Assembly: GCA_031267635.1 (NCBI GenBank)
Contig: JAIRYX010000299.1
Location: forward strand, 1 to 8,426
DNA length: 8,426 bases
Source: Planctomycetaceae bacterium
GTDB lineage: Bacteria; Planctomycetota; Planctomycetia; Pirellulales; Thermoguttaceae
Direction: 5' to 3'
The first letter of the stretch is position 1; each line of letters starts with the position of its first letter. Below are positions 1 to 7,360 of this stretch, in pieces. The position numbers and the translations under genes were made by a program. Under the pieces are notes generated by a model. That model ran no database searches. It was not told the origin of the DNA and worked only from the letters and a program-made list of their open reading frames with translations.

Positions 1-2
1 TC

Positions 3-1808
3 ATTGCAATTTTGGTTCTTAATTTGTTTTATAATTTCAACGGAACATTTCGTCCGCTAAAAAATTATACGTTTGTTTCTCAATCTTTCACAGGTCAAGC
101 AAATGATCCGCAAAAGAAAAACCGTTTTGCGGATTCTTGGATCGGCGTTGTTCCCATTCCGTTGCCGCAAGATTATCTTTATGGAATCGACGTTCAAAAA
201 TATGATTTTGAACGCGGCATTCCTTCTTATAAAAATGGAACATGGTCGGAACATGGATATTGGTATTATTATTTTTACGCATTTTTTCTCAAAACGCCGA
301 TTGGTTTTCAAATCCTTTTATTCGCGTCTGTTTTTTTGTTTCTCTTTCACAAAAAATATCGATTCACTTTTTTTAATGAATCCGTACTTTTGATACCGTT
401 TTTGTTTGTTCTTGTTTTGATTAGTTCGCAAGACGGTTTTTCTGTTCATTCGCGTTATCTTCTGCCGATTCTTCCGTTCCTGTTTGTCTGGACAAGCCGA
501 ATTGGAACTATTTTTGAAAACAATGAAAACCAAAAAAGATTTTCTTTTCCGAAAATTTTATCAAAAGGATTCGTAACATTATTAACCGGCTGGATGGTAA
601 TGAGCGTTTTACTTGTTTTTCCGCATTGCATGAGTTATTTCAACGAATTTGCCGGCGGGGCAGTAAACGGCGGAAAATACTTATTGGGAAGCGATCTTGA
701 TTGGGGACAAGACGTTTATTATTTGGAAAAATGGCAAAAACAGCATTCTGATTTCCGTCCTTTGAAAGTTTCATTATTCGGAACAATGCCGTTGGAAAAT
801 ACAAAAATAAAATATGACGGTATTGTTCCTCAAGAAGGCGGTCAGACGAATATTTATGCGGTACTCAAGCCCGGTTGGTATGCGGTAAACGCAAATAATA
901 TTTTTAATAGGAAAAATGAATATGCTTTTTTGCGCAATGAAACTCCTGTTGCCAGAGCAGGATATTCTATCAACATTTATCATTTTTCTAAAGAACGAAT
1001 TGATGCGTTACGGAAAGAATATCATTTGCCGTCTCTTGTTGACGAAGAAAGTATGTTGAATCAATTTGCGACTGAACTGATTGAAAATTGCAAGAACAAT
1101 GATTTAACAAAAATGAAAGTTGCCATTTATGATGATAAAGGAGTTACGGAAGGATCAAAAAAGGCAATTGAAACGATTCTTGTGAATTGTCATTGTGTTT
1201 GTGAATTGATTGACGTCGAAGCGATTTGTCAGGGAAAGTTGACCGATTATGATACATTGATTGTACCGGGCGGCGTTTCCAATGATATGGCGGAAAAAAT
1301 CGGAAGTAAGGGAAAAGAAGCCATAAGAAACTATGTAAAATCCGGCGGCGGATATATTGGAATTTGTGCCGGCGCGTTTTTGGCGTCGTCAACATTTGAT
1401 AACTTTTTAGGATTGGTCAATGTGAAAACCAATCATTCTCAGGAACTATCGCCCCGTCTTGGTATTCTAGAACAAAGACAGTTGGGCGGCGGCGACGCGG
1501 AACTTGAATTTTCTTCCGAAGGAAAGATACTGTTTTCGCAACCCGCAAAAGGACACATGAGTTATATTAACGGTCCTGTTTTTATGGAAGCCGGAGTGAA
1601 GGAATTACCGGATTTTTTGACATTAGCGACTTATTTATCGGATATTTATCAACATCATTTTCAACAAGGAACAATGCCGAAAACGCCGGCAATTGTCGCG
1701 GGCAGTTTTGGAAAAGGTCATGTGATATTGTTTAGCCCGCATCCTGAATTGACGGAAGGAATAGAATCATTATTGGTTGACGCTGTTCGGGCTGTACGAA
1801 AAAAATAG
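3..1808 (+). CDS. GT39-like membrane glycosyltransferase C-terminus fused to BPL_N/GATase-like domain (5' partial)
   Basis: The frame is open to the left edge (codons at 3, 6 and 9 are sense), so the true start lies outside the window. Residues are counted from the TTG at 12. Residues 1-340 look like the C-terminal half of a polyprenyl-phosphate-sugar-type glycosyltransferase (GT39/PMT_2/ArnT-like). Hydrophobic membrane segments lie at about 88-112, 124-138, 147-163 and 186-205, followed by the motif YFNEFAGG...SDLDWGQD (209-234) and a soluble tail. The acidic catalytic loop of this family is N-terminal and therefore not visible. Residues 368-598 match the BPL_N fold: MKVAIYDDKGVT, then LIVPGG (416-421), the nucleophile elbow GGGYIGICAGAF with Cys452, and SPHPE with His577 and Glu579. 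These are the usual Cys-His-Glu positions of class I glutamine amidotransferases. The family assignments come from motif recognition. Substrate, and whether the BPL_N domain is catalytic, are unknown. An ATG at 1113 (Met368) could in principle start the second domain alone, but it has no clear Shine-Dalgarno sequence. Confidence 0.85.
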   Translation: MAILVLNLFYNFNGTFRPLKNYTFVSQSFTGQANDPQKKNRFADSWIGVVPIPLPQDYLYGIDVQKYDFERGIPSYKNGTWSEHGYWYYYFYAFFLKTPIGFQILLFASVFLFLFHKKYRFTFFNESVLLIPFLFVLVLISSQDGFSVHSRYLLPILPFLFVWTSRIGTIFENNENQKRFSFPKILSKGFVTLLTGWMVMSVLLVFPHCMSYFNEFAGGAVNGGKYLLGSDLDWGQDVYYLEKWQKQHSDFRPLKVSLFGTMPLENTKIKYDGIVPQEGGQTNIYAVLKPGWYAVNANNIFNRKNEYAFLRNETPVARAGYSINIYHFSKERIDALRKEYHLPSLVDEESMLNQFATELIENCKNNDLTKMKVAIYDDKGVTEGSKKAIETILVNCHCVCELIDVEAICQGKLTDYDTLIVPGGVSNDMAEKIGSKGKEAIRNYVKSGGGYIGICAGAFLASSTFDNFLGLVNVKTNHSQELSPRLGILEQRQLGGGDAELEFSSEGKILFSQPAKGHMSYINGPVFMEAGVKELPDFLTLATYLSDIYQHHFQQGTMPKTPAIVAGSFGKGHVILFSPHPELTEGIESLLVDAVRAVRKK

Positions 1809-1856
1809 GTAACAATGCCGCTGCCCAGTGTGAACTTATTTGGCTTGAGCAACTGA
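1808..1856 (+). repeat. Single-arm copy of the 7.6-7.9 kb palindromic repeat
   Basis: This 49-bp stretch aligns with 7832-7881, the right arm of the large palindrome, at about 41 of 50 positions with one gap. Shared blocks are TGCCCAGTG, TTGGCTTGAGC and ACTGA. It starts at the last base of the glycosyltransferase stop codon (TAG, 1806-1808) and lies in the same orientation as the right arm. No inverted partner was found nearby, so it is a solo end or remnant. Its role is unknown. Confidence 0.75.
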
Positions 1857-1891
1857 CGCCATAGTTTTCTATTGCGCCTTCAAATATTGTT

Positions 1892-1920
1892 CTCCAAAAA
1901 TGAAATAATCAGCGAATTTT
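1892..1920. repeat. Imperfect 29-bp direct repeat, copy 1
   Basis: The sequence from CTCCAAAAATGAAATAATC onward matches 2249-2277 at 24 of 29 positions in the same orientation, with starts 357 bp apart. The pair flanks the transposase-like remnant. It could be a decayed duplication, or target or leader sequence of a lost element. Confidence 0.5.
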
Positions 1921-1946
1921 ATTCTGAAATTTCTTACTCGAACAAG

Positions 1947-2198
1947 ATGAAACCTATTTCTATAACAGAAAATCCGATGTACGTTGAAAAGTCCATCCGT
2001 ATCGATAAAAAAGGTATCGTTCACCCATACTATTTTTTGCGCCAATCCCATCGTGAAGGTCAAAAAATTATCAAAACGACAATTCTCAATATCACCGGTT
2101 GGGGCGAAAAAAATTGCGAAGCGTTCGCCGTTCTCCTGAAATCGGCGGCGTTGAACTATGGCAACAACAAGTTACGGCGGAAACTCTTGTTTGATTAA
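1947..2198 (+). pseudogene. Remnant resembling the N-terminus of an IS1634-like transposase
   Basis: The reading frame from ATG 1947 gives 83 residues; ATG 1977 (MYVEKSIRID) is an equally plausible start. The frame is also open upstream to a TTG at 1872. The segment MYVEK...KKG...YYFLRQSHREGQKIIKTTILNITGW resembles the opening of IS1634-type DDE transposases, which have a short strand pair, then a Tyr-x-Leu-x-x-Ser-x-Arg-Glu-Gly-x-Lys stretch, then a basic strand. Those proteins run to several hundred residues with a DDE catalytic core. Here the frame stops at 2196-2198 and nothing like the core follows, so it would be a truncated relic. Neither candidate start has a good Shine-Dalgarno sequence. 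The resemblance is from memory of the family pattern. The alternative is a small unrelated protein. Confidence 0.5.
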
Positions 2199-2226
2199 AA
2201 AGGACATTCCGTTGGAACATAAAAAA

Positions 2227-2247
2227 TATCCGTGAACGGATAATCCG
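2227..2247. other. Overlapping inverted repeats TATCCG-TGAA-CGGATA and CGGAT-A-ATCCG
   Basis: A perfect 6-bp stem with a 4-nt loop (2227-2242) overlaps a perfect 5-bp palindrome (2237-2247), giving three alternating half-sites. No T-run follows, so it does not look like a terminator. It could be a small protein-binding site or a chance structure in intergenic DNA. Confidence 0.3.
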
Positions 2248-2248
2248 C

Positions 2249-2277
2249 CCCCAAAAACGAAATAAGCAGGGAATTTC
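2249..2277. repeat. Imperfect 29-bp direct repeat, copy 2
   Basis: This is the second copy of the repeat at 1892-1920 (24 of 29 identical). It starts CCCCAAAAACGAAATAAGC and lies downstream of the transposase-like remnant, in non-coding DNA between that remnant and fliM. Confidence 0.5.
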
Positions 2278-2388
2278 TGATAGCTTTCCTTAAGTTTTCG
2301 ATTTTATGGATGGAGATCATCAAACCAGATTTTACGGTATAACGACGTCAGTGAAAACCGAAATTTCAAGTGCAAGGAGTATATCATT

Positions 2389-2415
2389 CTTGTCATGAAA
2401 TGTTTGACAAGTTTT
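2389..2415 (+). terminator. Hairpin CTTGTCA/TGACAAG with short T-run, possible terminator
   Basis: A perfect 7-bp inverted repeat (2389-2395 with 2405-2411) with a 9-nt loop is followed by TTTT on the plus strand. It lies 62 nt past the fliM stop, in the gap between convergent transcripts. The T-run favours ending plus-strand transcription. On the minus strand no T-run follows the stem, so termination of the fliM operon here would need another mechanism. The stem is only moderately stable. Confidence 0.35.
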
Positions 2416-2473
2416 GTTAGGCAATGGACGAATGTTTACTGAACGTTTCGTCAAAACGCCGATTGATCTTGAT

Positions 2474-3538
2474 CTACTCCTGCGCAATAATATCTGTCGG
2501 ATCCGTAATGATGTCGGTGATTTCGATGGCTGTATGTCCTTTGTATTTTCCGGGTCTTGCCCAGTATTTGGGGACACCTTCAACATTTACGAGAAGCGGA
2601 TCGCCAACGTTTTTTTCCGTGAAAATCACGTCGCCGACACGTAGTTGCATGAGTTCGTTCATTTTAATTTTGGCGTGACCAAGTTTGACTTTCATGCCGA
2701 CTTTCATGTTGCGGATCGTTTTGCTGATCTTTTCGATGGACGTTGGCGTCGAGTTGCGGCGACCGTAAGTTACCCATGAGTTCGACGCAAGTTTGCCGGA
2801 AATACGCTCGATAGCATTGTAAGGAATGCAAAGATTGATAATTCCGCGCACTTCAACTAACGCGACTTCAAAACAGACCACCACCACCACTTCATTGGGC
2901 GGCACGATTTGAATCAGTTGCGGATTACTTTCGACTTGTACCACTCGCAAGTCAAGTTCTAAAACGTTTTCCCACGCGTGTTTTAATTCATCAAGAAAGA
3001 GATTTGTAATGCGGGAAACAAGCCGCAACTCAATTTCGGTTAACTGGCGGCGCGTAATGGAAGACGGTTCGCGTCCGCCGCCTAACATTCGGTCAATCAT
3101 CGGATAAAGAATTGATTGATTGACGTCAAGAATGAGATTTCCTTCAAGCGGCTCGGCGCGTAGCAAATTAAAACATGTCGGATTGTCAAGACTGAAAATA
3201 AATTCGCTGTAAGTCAACTGATCCACGCTTGTCAATTTCACTTCAACAATCGTGCGCAGCATCGCGGAAAGTCCGGCGGCAAATTTTCGTCCGAAACCTT
3301 CGTGCAACGATTGTAGCGCCTTCATTTGTTCTTTACCGACACGTTCAGGACGCTTAAAATCATATTTCGTTACCTTTTCGTGTCCCCAAGATGAATTGCC
3401 TCCTCCGCTCACGGTGGGAAATGTTGTCTTTTGAGGAGCGGGTGCGGCGGCTTTCGGCGCAGCGGCTTTTTTTTCTCCGCCCGCCATGATGTTAAGCAGA
3501 TTTTCGACTTCTTCCTGACTTAAAACTTCACCAGCCAT
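2474..3538 (-). CDS. fliM: Flagellar motor switch protein FliM
   Basis: FliM is the middle layer of the flagellar C-ring. It binds CheY-P at its N-terminus, contacts FliG through its middle domain and joins FliN through its C-terminal SpoA domain to switch rotation. The 354 residues compare with about 330 in enterics. Residues 1-18 (MAGEVLSQEEVENLLNIM) match the conserved EVLSQEEID-type CheY-P-binding peptide. An Ala/Pro/Lys-rich linker follows at about 22-45. The middle domain covers about 55-250 and includes PMIDRMLGGG (146-155), the family's LGG motif. The SpoA domain covers about 278-343 (VGMKVKLGHAKIKMNELMQLRVGDVI). The start is supported by GAGG at 3546-3549, 7 nt upstream of the ATG. 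It is the last gene of the minus-strand group, 62 nt after the lipoprotein gene. No fliL or fliN is adjacent, which fits dispersed flagellar genes. All domains look intact. Confidence 0.97.
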   Translation of the reverse strand: MAGEVLSQEEVENLLNIMAGGEKKAAAPKAAAPAPQKTTFPTVSGGGNSSWGHEKVTKYDFKRPERVGKEQMKALQSLHEGFGRKFAAGLSAMLRTIVEVKLTSVDQLTYSEFIFSLDNPTCFNLLRAEPLEGNLILDVNQSILYPMIDRMLGGGREPSSITRRQLTEIELRLVSRITNLFLDELKHAWENVLELDLRVVQVESNPQLIQIVPPNEVVVVVCFEVALVEVRGIINLCIPYNAIERISGKLASNSWVTYGRRNSTPTSIEKISKTIRNMKVGMKVKLGHAKIKMNELMQLRVGDVIFTEKNVGDPLLVNVEGVPKYWARPGKYKGHTAIEITDIITDPTDIIAQE

Positions 3539-3600
3539 TTTTCTGCCTCGTCAAAAATTTTTATCGCAAATGTACGAATTGTCACGAATAAATATATACA

Positions 3601-4293
3601 TTATAAATGGTTTAAACCGACACGCGCGTCCATCGCCACATCGTCTTGCGGATTATAAGAATAAAAGTATCTTCCGATATCCATTGCGATTTTTGCGATA
3701 TATTCGTTTCGGAATTGCGCTTCGGGCAAGTCGTTTGACGTTAGCCGCATGTTCGGCGGATAAATACGCGAAGGCACGCTTTCCATAATCGTCGGACGGT
3801 CGCCATTAATATCATAAACGGTAAACGAAACGCTGGATCGACCTTGATAACTTCCCGGAGAATTCATCGACGACGTTTCAAACGAATAAATTTCAATCGC
3901 CAAAACCATATCGGCTTCCATTTCTTTACCAAAATCCGTATAATCTTCGATTTTCCGCTCATGACGGTCAAGCCATCGGTTGACTTTACTGTGCGGAATG
4001 ATTTCAATTTTTTTGACGTGGTTTTCAAGATCGACTCCCACCACCCGTGCAAGATCACGCGGCACATCGTCATATCGACTGTCGGTCATTTGTTGTGCCA
4101 AACAGACAATAGCGACGGTTTTTCCTTTGAGAAATTTATGTTTCGCTGGGCTTTCGTCTTGTCCTGTAATCAAAAGAACAGTTGTCATCAACGCTTTACA
4201 TCCTGCTCCAAGAAAGAAAATCAAGAGGAACGTTGTTATCAGTAATAAAACGCGATTTGTCCGAAAATAATTTTTTTGAGTGTGTGTTTGCAT
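3601..4293 (-). CDS. Putative lipoprotein of unknown function
   Basis: The product has 230 residues. A basic N-terminus (RTNR) is followed by a hydrophobic stretch at 15-31 ending FFLGAGC, so Cys32 is a likely lipidation site. The lipobox is imperfect, with Gly rather than Leu at -3. The mature part starts with a linker, then KGKTVAIVCL (56-65), a helical stretch, KKIEIIPHSKVNRWL (94-108), EADMVLAIEIYSFE (126-139) and a second strand-rich part (SSVSFTVYDING). This alternation, an opening strand, helix, vIPhskV strand, then aDmVL strand, recalls the LpoB/CsgG/FlgO-type periplasmic fold, but that is only inference. It lies 29 nt after the TPR gene and 62 nt before fliM, so it is probably co-transcribed with them. 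The ATG at 4293 has no clear Shine-Dalgarno sequence, which suggests weak initiation or reliance on upstream translation. Confidence 0.8.
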   Translation of the reverse strand: MQTHTQKNYFRTNRVLLLITTFLLIFFLGAGCKALMTTVLLITGQDESPAKHKFLKGKTVAIVCLAQQMTDSRYDDVPRDLARVVGVDLENHVKKIEIIPHSKVNRWLDRHERKIEDYTDFGKEMEADMVLAIEIYSFETSSMNSPGSYQGRSSVSFTVYDINGDRPTIMESVPSRIYPPNMRLTSNDLPEAQFRNEYIAKIAMDIGRYFYSYNPQDDVAMDARVGLNHL

Positions 4294-4322
4294 TTTTAAT
4301 ATCGTATTTTTAAGGTGTTTCG

Positions 4323-4937
4323 TTATGCCGCGCGAGCTTGAGCGGTTTCTTCGTATTTTTCTTCCGATTGTTTTATCGTTTGGGAATTTCGGGATTCGTC
4401 CGAAGAAACAGTCAAGCGTTGCGAAGTTAACGCGAGTAATTTTCGTTTCTCTGTGCGGATTTCATGTTTCCATGTGACCGCGTCTTCCATCAATTCGAGC
4501 GTCCGCAACATATTTGCCGCTTCGTCGTAACGAGCTTTATGACGGTACAATGTGGCGAGCGTCAATATCGCTTCCACATCGCGCGGATTATTCTTCAACA
4601 AAATATGCAAACAACATTCCGCTTCAAACCAGTTTCCTTGTAAATAATGAGTTTGCGATTCGGGGAAAATATCTTTTTTCGGCGCCGGTTGAGAACGTTG
4701 TTTGCGGCAGATTTTTTCGTGCCATGCCGCTTTGCCGGTTAAAATCAGCCATACAACGCCAAGTCCGAAATAAGAAATTCCGCGAGTTGTTCCGATAAGA
4801 ATTTCCGACCAATAAAAATTGACTGTTATCACACAGCAACAAACAAAACCGTACAACAGAGCAATTGTCAAAAACGACCATCGCCCGTAACGTACAATTC
4901 CGCCCGCTCCGGGCCATAAGCATAACAGATAATTCAT
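4323..4937 (-). CDS. Small membrane protein with TPR-like repeats
   Basis: Starting at ATG 4937 the product has 204 residues. The N-terminus MNYLLCLWPGAGGIVRYGRWS is followed by two membrane segments (about 20-40 and 55-68), then a basic cytoplasmic-type stretch (KICRKQRSQPAPKK). Two TPR-like helix pairs follow, about 93-118 (THYLQGNWFEAECCLHILLKNNP) and 119-152 (DVEAILTLATLYRHKARYDEAANMLRTLELM). The tail is charged and low in complexity. TPRs are protein-binding scaffolds; the partner is not evident. I chose ATG 4937 because it sits 1 nt after the stop of the DUF11 gene (TAATATG), with GGGGA at 4949-4953. An alternative ATG at 4955 would overlap that gene by 17 nt and add six residues. Tight coupling to the upstream gene suggests translational coupling and a shared role. 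No named family was recognised beyond TPR. Confidence 0.85.
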   Translation of the reverse strand: MNYLLCLWPGAGGIVRYGRWSFLTIALLYGFVCCCVITVNFYWSEILIGTTRGISYFGLGVVWLILTGKAAWHEKICRKQRSQPAPKKDIFPESQTHYLQGNWFEAECCLHILLKNNPRDVEAILTLATLYRHKARYDEAANMLRTLELMEDAVTWKHEIRTEKRKLLALTSQRLTVSSDESRNSQTIKQSEEKYEETAQARAA

Positions 4938-4938
4938 A

Positions 4939-7344
4939 TTATTGTTCGTCCCCATAAACTTTCGTGTTTTCTTCTTTCGTCACCGGACGTTCCAGTTCAT
5001 CGGATTGCACACGAACAACAATTCGTTGATCGCCTACCGCGAGACATTGCGTTTTGATCGTATAAATTTTTTCTTCTTTCGGCGGAAGTTGCGACAGATT
5101 ATCAAAAACGACAACCGATTGCGAAACGCGGTATTGCGAAGGTCCATCCGCAGAAACAAATCGCATATCCGTCGGTAATTCCACACGAAGCGCGATATTG
5201 GAAGATGCTTTAGAACCTTGATTCTGCACGCGGATTTCATAAACGGCTTCGTGTCCTAATTCGACCGGATCAAATTTTTTCATAATCTCAAAACCCAGCG
5301 ACGCAATTCCATCTACCGAAACTTCATGCGATGTGCTCGCCTGAAGCCCTGTGCTGTCGCGTCCGACAAAATTGATTTTGTGCTCGCCGATCACTTGCGG
5401 CAACGTAACAAGTTCAATCGTTCCTAATTGCTGCGGTGGAAGTTGTTCGAGCGCCCAATGTACGGTATGCGTTGCCGAATCATACGCGCCTCTTGAATCG
5501 GTACGCACAAACTTGAGTCCTTTCGGAAGCTGCACAAACAATTTCACATCACGCGCCGTCGCCGAACCCGGATTACTGATACTCAGCTCGTAAATTGCCT
5601 GACGATCAAGATAACGAGTTTTCGGTCCTTCAATACCGAGCGTTAATCCGGGAGCAAGCACGGAAATCGGTATTTTGCTCTCTTCAATCAAACCGTTTTC
5701 CGCTTTCGCCACAAGATAATTTGTCACTTCTCCGGCGCGGTCGCAATTCAGTGTCAATTTGAGACGTTTACTCTCGCCCGGCTGTAAGTCGCCGAATGAT
5801 GACCGCAATTCTTTTCCTTTCGGATGCGACAAACCGTCCGGCACGTATTCTTCAATCGTGATATTTCTCGTGATTCCGGTTCCTGGATTGGAAAGACTAA
5901 TTTCCAAAACCAATGCGCCGCCGACCAGATGTTCCGTTTCGTCCGTTTTCACTTCCATTTTGAGCGCAGGTTGAGTGACTCGCATACTCGCCGACGCTTC
6001 CACGCTGAATGTCGCGGTAACGATGCTGCCGATTTCTCCTTCTGCCGCCGGAATAATACGATAATCGACTGTTTTTTCTTCGTTGATTCCAACGTCTCCC
6101 ATGTCCCAAACAACATCGCCGTTTTCATTTTGTTTGCCGGATTGTCCCGCATCGGAAAATTTCGCGCCTTTCGGCAAACGGTCGGACAAGATCACGCTTT
6201 TCGCCACCGCCAAACCGGTATTGCGAATAATAATTCGAATCGGCGTCACTTCATGAATTTGCACTTCTGGCGGCATAATCTTTTCTATCACCAATTGCGG
6301 TTGCTGTGCGCCGGCGATTTCTTTCGGTCCCGGCAGTCCTGAACCTTCCAACGCGGCGGATTGCGGTGAATTAGCCAAAGAGTTTTTTGGTCCAATCGTC
6401 GCATCATCAAGCGGTACCTCAAATCCTTGAACATGATTTCGTGCGTAACGTTCATTCGGCATGGCAGGTTGTGTCGGCGGCGAATCGTTGTGTAACAACG
6501 GGTTCGTTGCGGTATCAGGAAAATCGTGCGTCACGCTGTTTTGCGGAACGCTCTTGTTTTCAGAGATGATTACAGGATTGACCGGATGATAAGGCGTCAA
6601 CGGCTGCGTCTGTTGTTCCAGCGGCGTTTGTTCCGTTGACGCAATGACGGGCGATGAAAATTGCGGTACAGTCGTTTCATTCGCCGTTCTTTGATTGGAT
6701 CGATTAGGATTTTGCGGCAAATTGATTTGTTGATTTTCTTCTTGCAACTGCGCCGCTCCTTGAACGATATGTTCGGGAACTTGCGAATCATCAGAAGGAT
6801 TCAAAGCTAACGCGGCGGAAGAAACTGTCGGTGTTAAAGCGTCGTTCGGAGGATGTAAAGGCGAACGAATCTGCGCCGACGCCGGTTGATTTTCGACAGG
6901 TAATAATCGCGGTAACGTTGCGGTATTCGATGGAATATTATTTGTTGTGGGTTGCGTTGCCGCGAATTTACTTTCCGGTTGTCCCGCTTGAACGAGTACA
7001 ATTTGATTATTATTCGGCGTATTTTCATTGAGTTGATGCGCCGCCAATTGCACGTTTTGCGTATTTGTCGGCTGAACAATCTGCTGCGTTGAATGGGCTT
7101 GGGAAGAATTATCCTGTCGCACAAACGGAGGACTTTGTGCTGGCGTTATGTTCGAAGAAGACGTTATGTGTGAAGATGTTGACGCAGACGGTGCGGCGGA
7201 AATCGGTGGCAATGTCCCTTGCAATCGACGCGGCGGCATGTTGACTTGAGAATTTTGTCCCATCACTATCGACAAACCGACGGCAAAAAACACAACGAAA
7301 ACAATAACAAAAATGACCGTATATTTTAACGAAAAATATTTCAT
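4939..7344 (-). CDS. Secreted or membrane-anchored protein with four DUF11/CARDB-like repeats
   Basis: Starting at ATG 7344 the product has 801 residues. Residues 1-30 are a signal peptide or single membrane anchor (MKYFSLKYTVIFVIVFVVFF...). Residues about 31-345 are Pro/Gln/Asn/Ser/Thr-rich and presumably disordered. Four beta-sandwich repeats of about 105-115 residues follow (about 349-458, 459-565, 566-677 and 680-790). Each shows the pattern of an early xxISNPGxAxA/RNTGLAxA strand, a later LPxGxxF strand and a closing G-x-L/P-P strand. This is characteristic of DUF11/CARDB-type Ig-like modules in exported planctomycete proteins. There is no C-terminal anchor. The frame is open upstream to 7482, but 7344 is preferred because of a strong Shine-Dalgarno sequence and the signal sequence that follows it. 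It is the first gene of the four-gene group. Its role is unknown; exported structural, adhesion or wall-associated functions are typical for such repeats. Confidence 0.88.
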   Translation of the reverse strand: MKYFSLKYTVIFVIVFVVFFAVGLSIVMGQNSQVNMPPRRLQGTLPPISAAPSASTSSHITSSSNITPAQSPPFVRQDNSSQAHSTQQIVQPTNTQNVQLAAHQLNENTPNNNQIVLVQAGQPESKFAATQPTTNNIPSNTATLPRLLPVENQPASAQIRSPLHPPNDALTPTVSSAALALNPSDDSQVPEHIVQGAAQLQEENQQINLPQNPNRSNQRTANETTVPQFSSPVIASTEQTPLEQQTQPLTPYHPVNPVIISENKSVPQNSVTHDFPDTATNPLLHNDSPPTQPAMPNERYARNHVQGFEVPLDDATIGPKNSLANSPQSAALEGSGLPGPKEIAGAQQPQLVIEKIMPPEVQIHEVTPIRIIIRNTGLAVAKSVILSDRLPKGAKFSDAGQSGKQNENGDVVWDMGDVGINEEKTVDYRIIPAAEGEIGSIVTATFSVEASASMRVTQPALKMEVKTDETEHLVGGALVLEISLSNPGTGITRNITIEEYVPDGLSHPKGKELRSSFGDLQPGESKRLKLTLNCDRAGEVTNYLVAKAENGLIEESKIPISVLAPGLTLGIEGPKTRYLDRQAIYELSISNPGSATARDVKLFVQLPKGLKFVRTDSRGAYDSATHTVHWALEQLPPQQLGTIELVTLPQVIGEHKINFVGRDSTGLQASTSHEVSVDGIASLGFEIMKKFDPVELGHEAVYEIRVQNQGSKASSNIALRVELPTDMRFVSADGPSQYRVSQSVVVFDNLSQLPPKEEKIYTIKTQCLAVGDQRIVVRVQSDELERPVTKEENTKVYGDEQ

Positions 7345-7350
7345 TGTTTT

Positions 7351-7360
7351 ACCACCTTTT
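7351..7360 (-). promoter_or_regulatory. Strong Shine-Dalgarno that fixes the DUF11-protein start
   Basis: On the minus strand this reads AAAAGGTGGT, one mismatch from AAGGAGGT, with AGGTGG ending 7 nt before the ATG at 7344. It decides this start over the in-frame ATG at 7482, whose extra 46 residues are basic and not signal-like. Confidence 0.8.

Noticed and set aside
2414..2678. Plus-strand frames over the 3' end of fliM
   Set aside because: They are antisense shadows of a certain gene.
3844..4245. 133-codon plus-strand frame opposite the lipoprotein gene
   Set aside because: It is antisense to a signal-peptide-bearing gene in a tight operon, with no independent evidence.
5824..6342. 172-codon plus-strand frame within the DUF11 gene
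   Set aside because: It is antisense to well-defined DUF11 repeats. Its Arg/Phe/His-rich composition is typical of a shadow.
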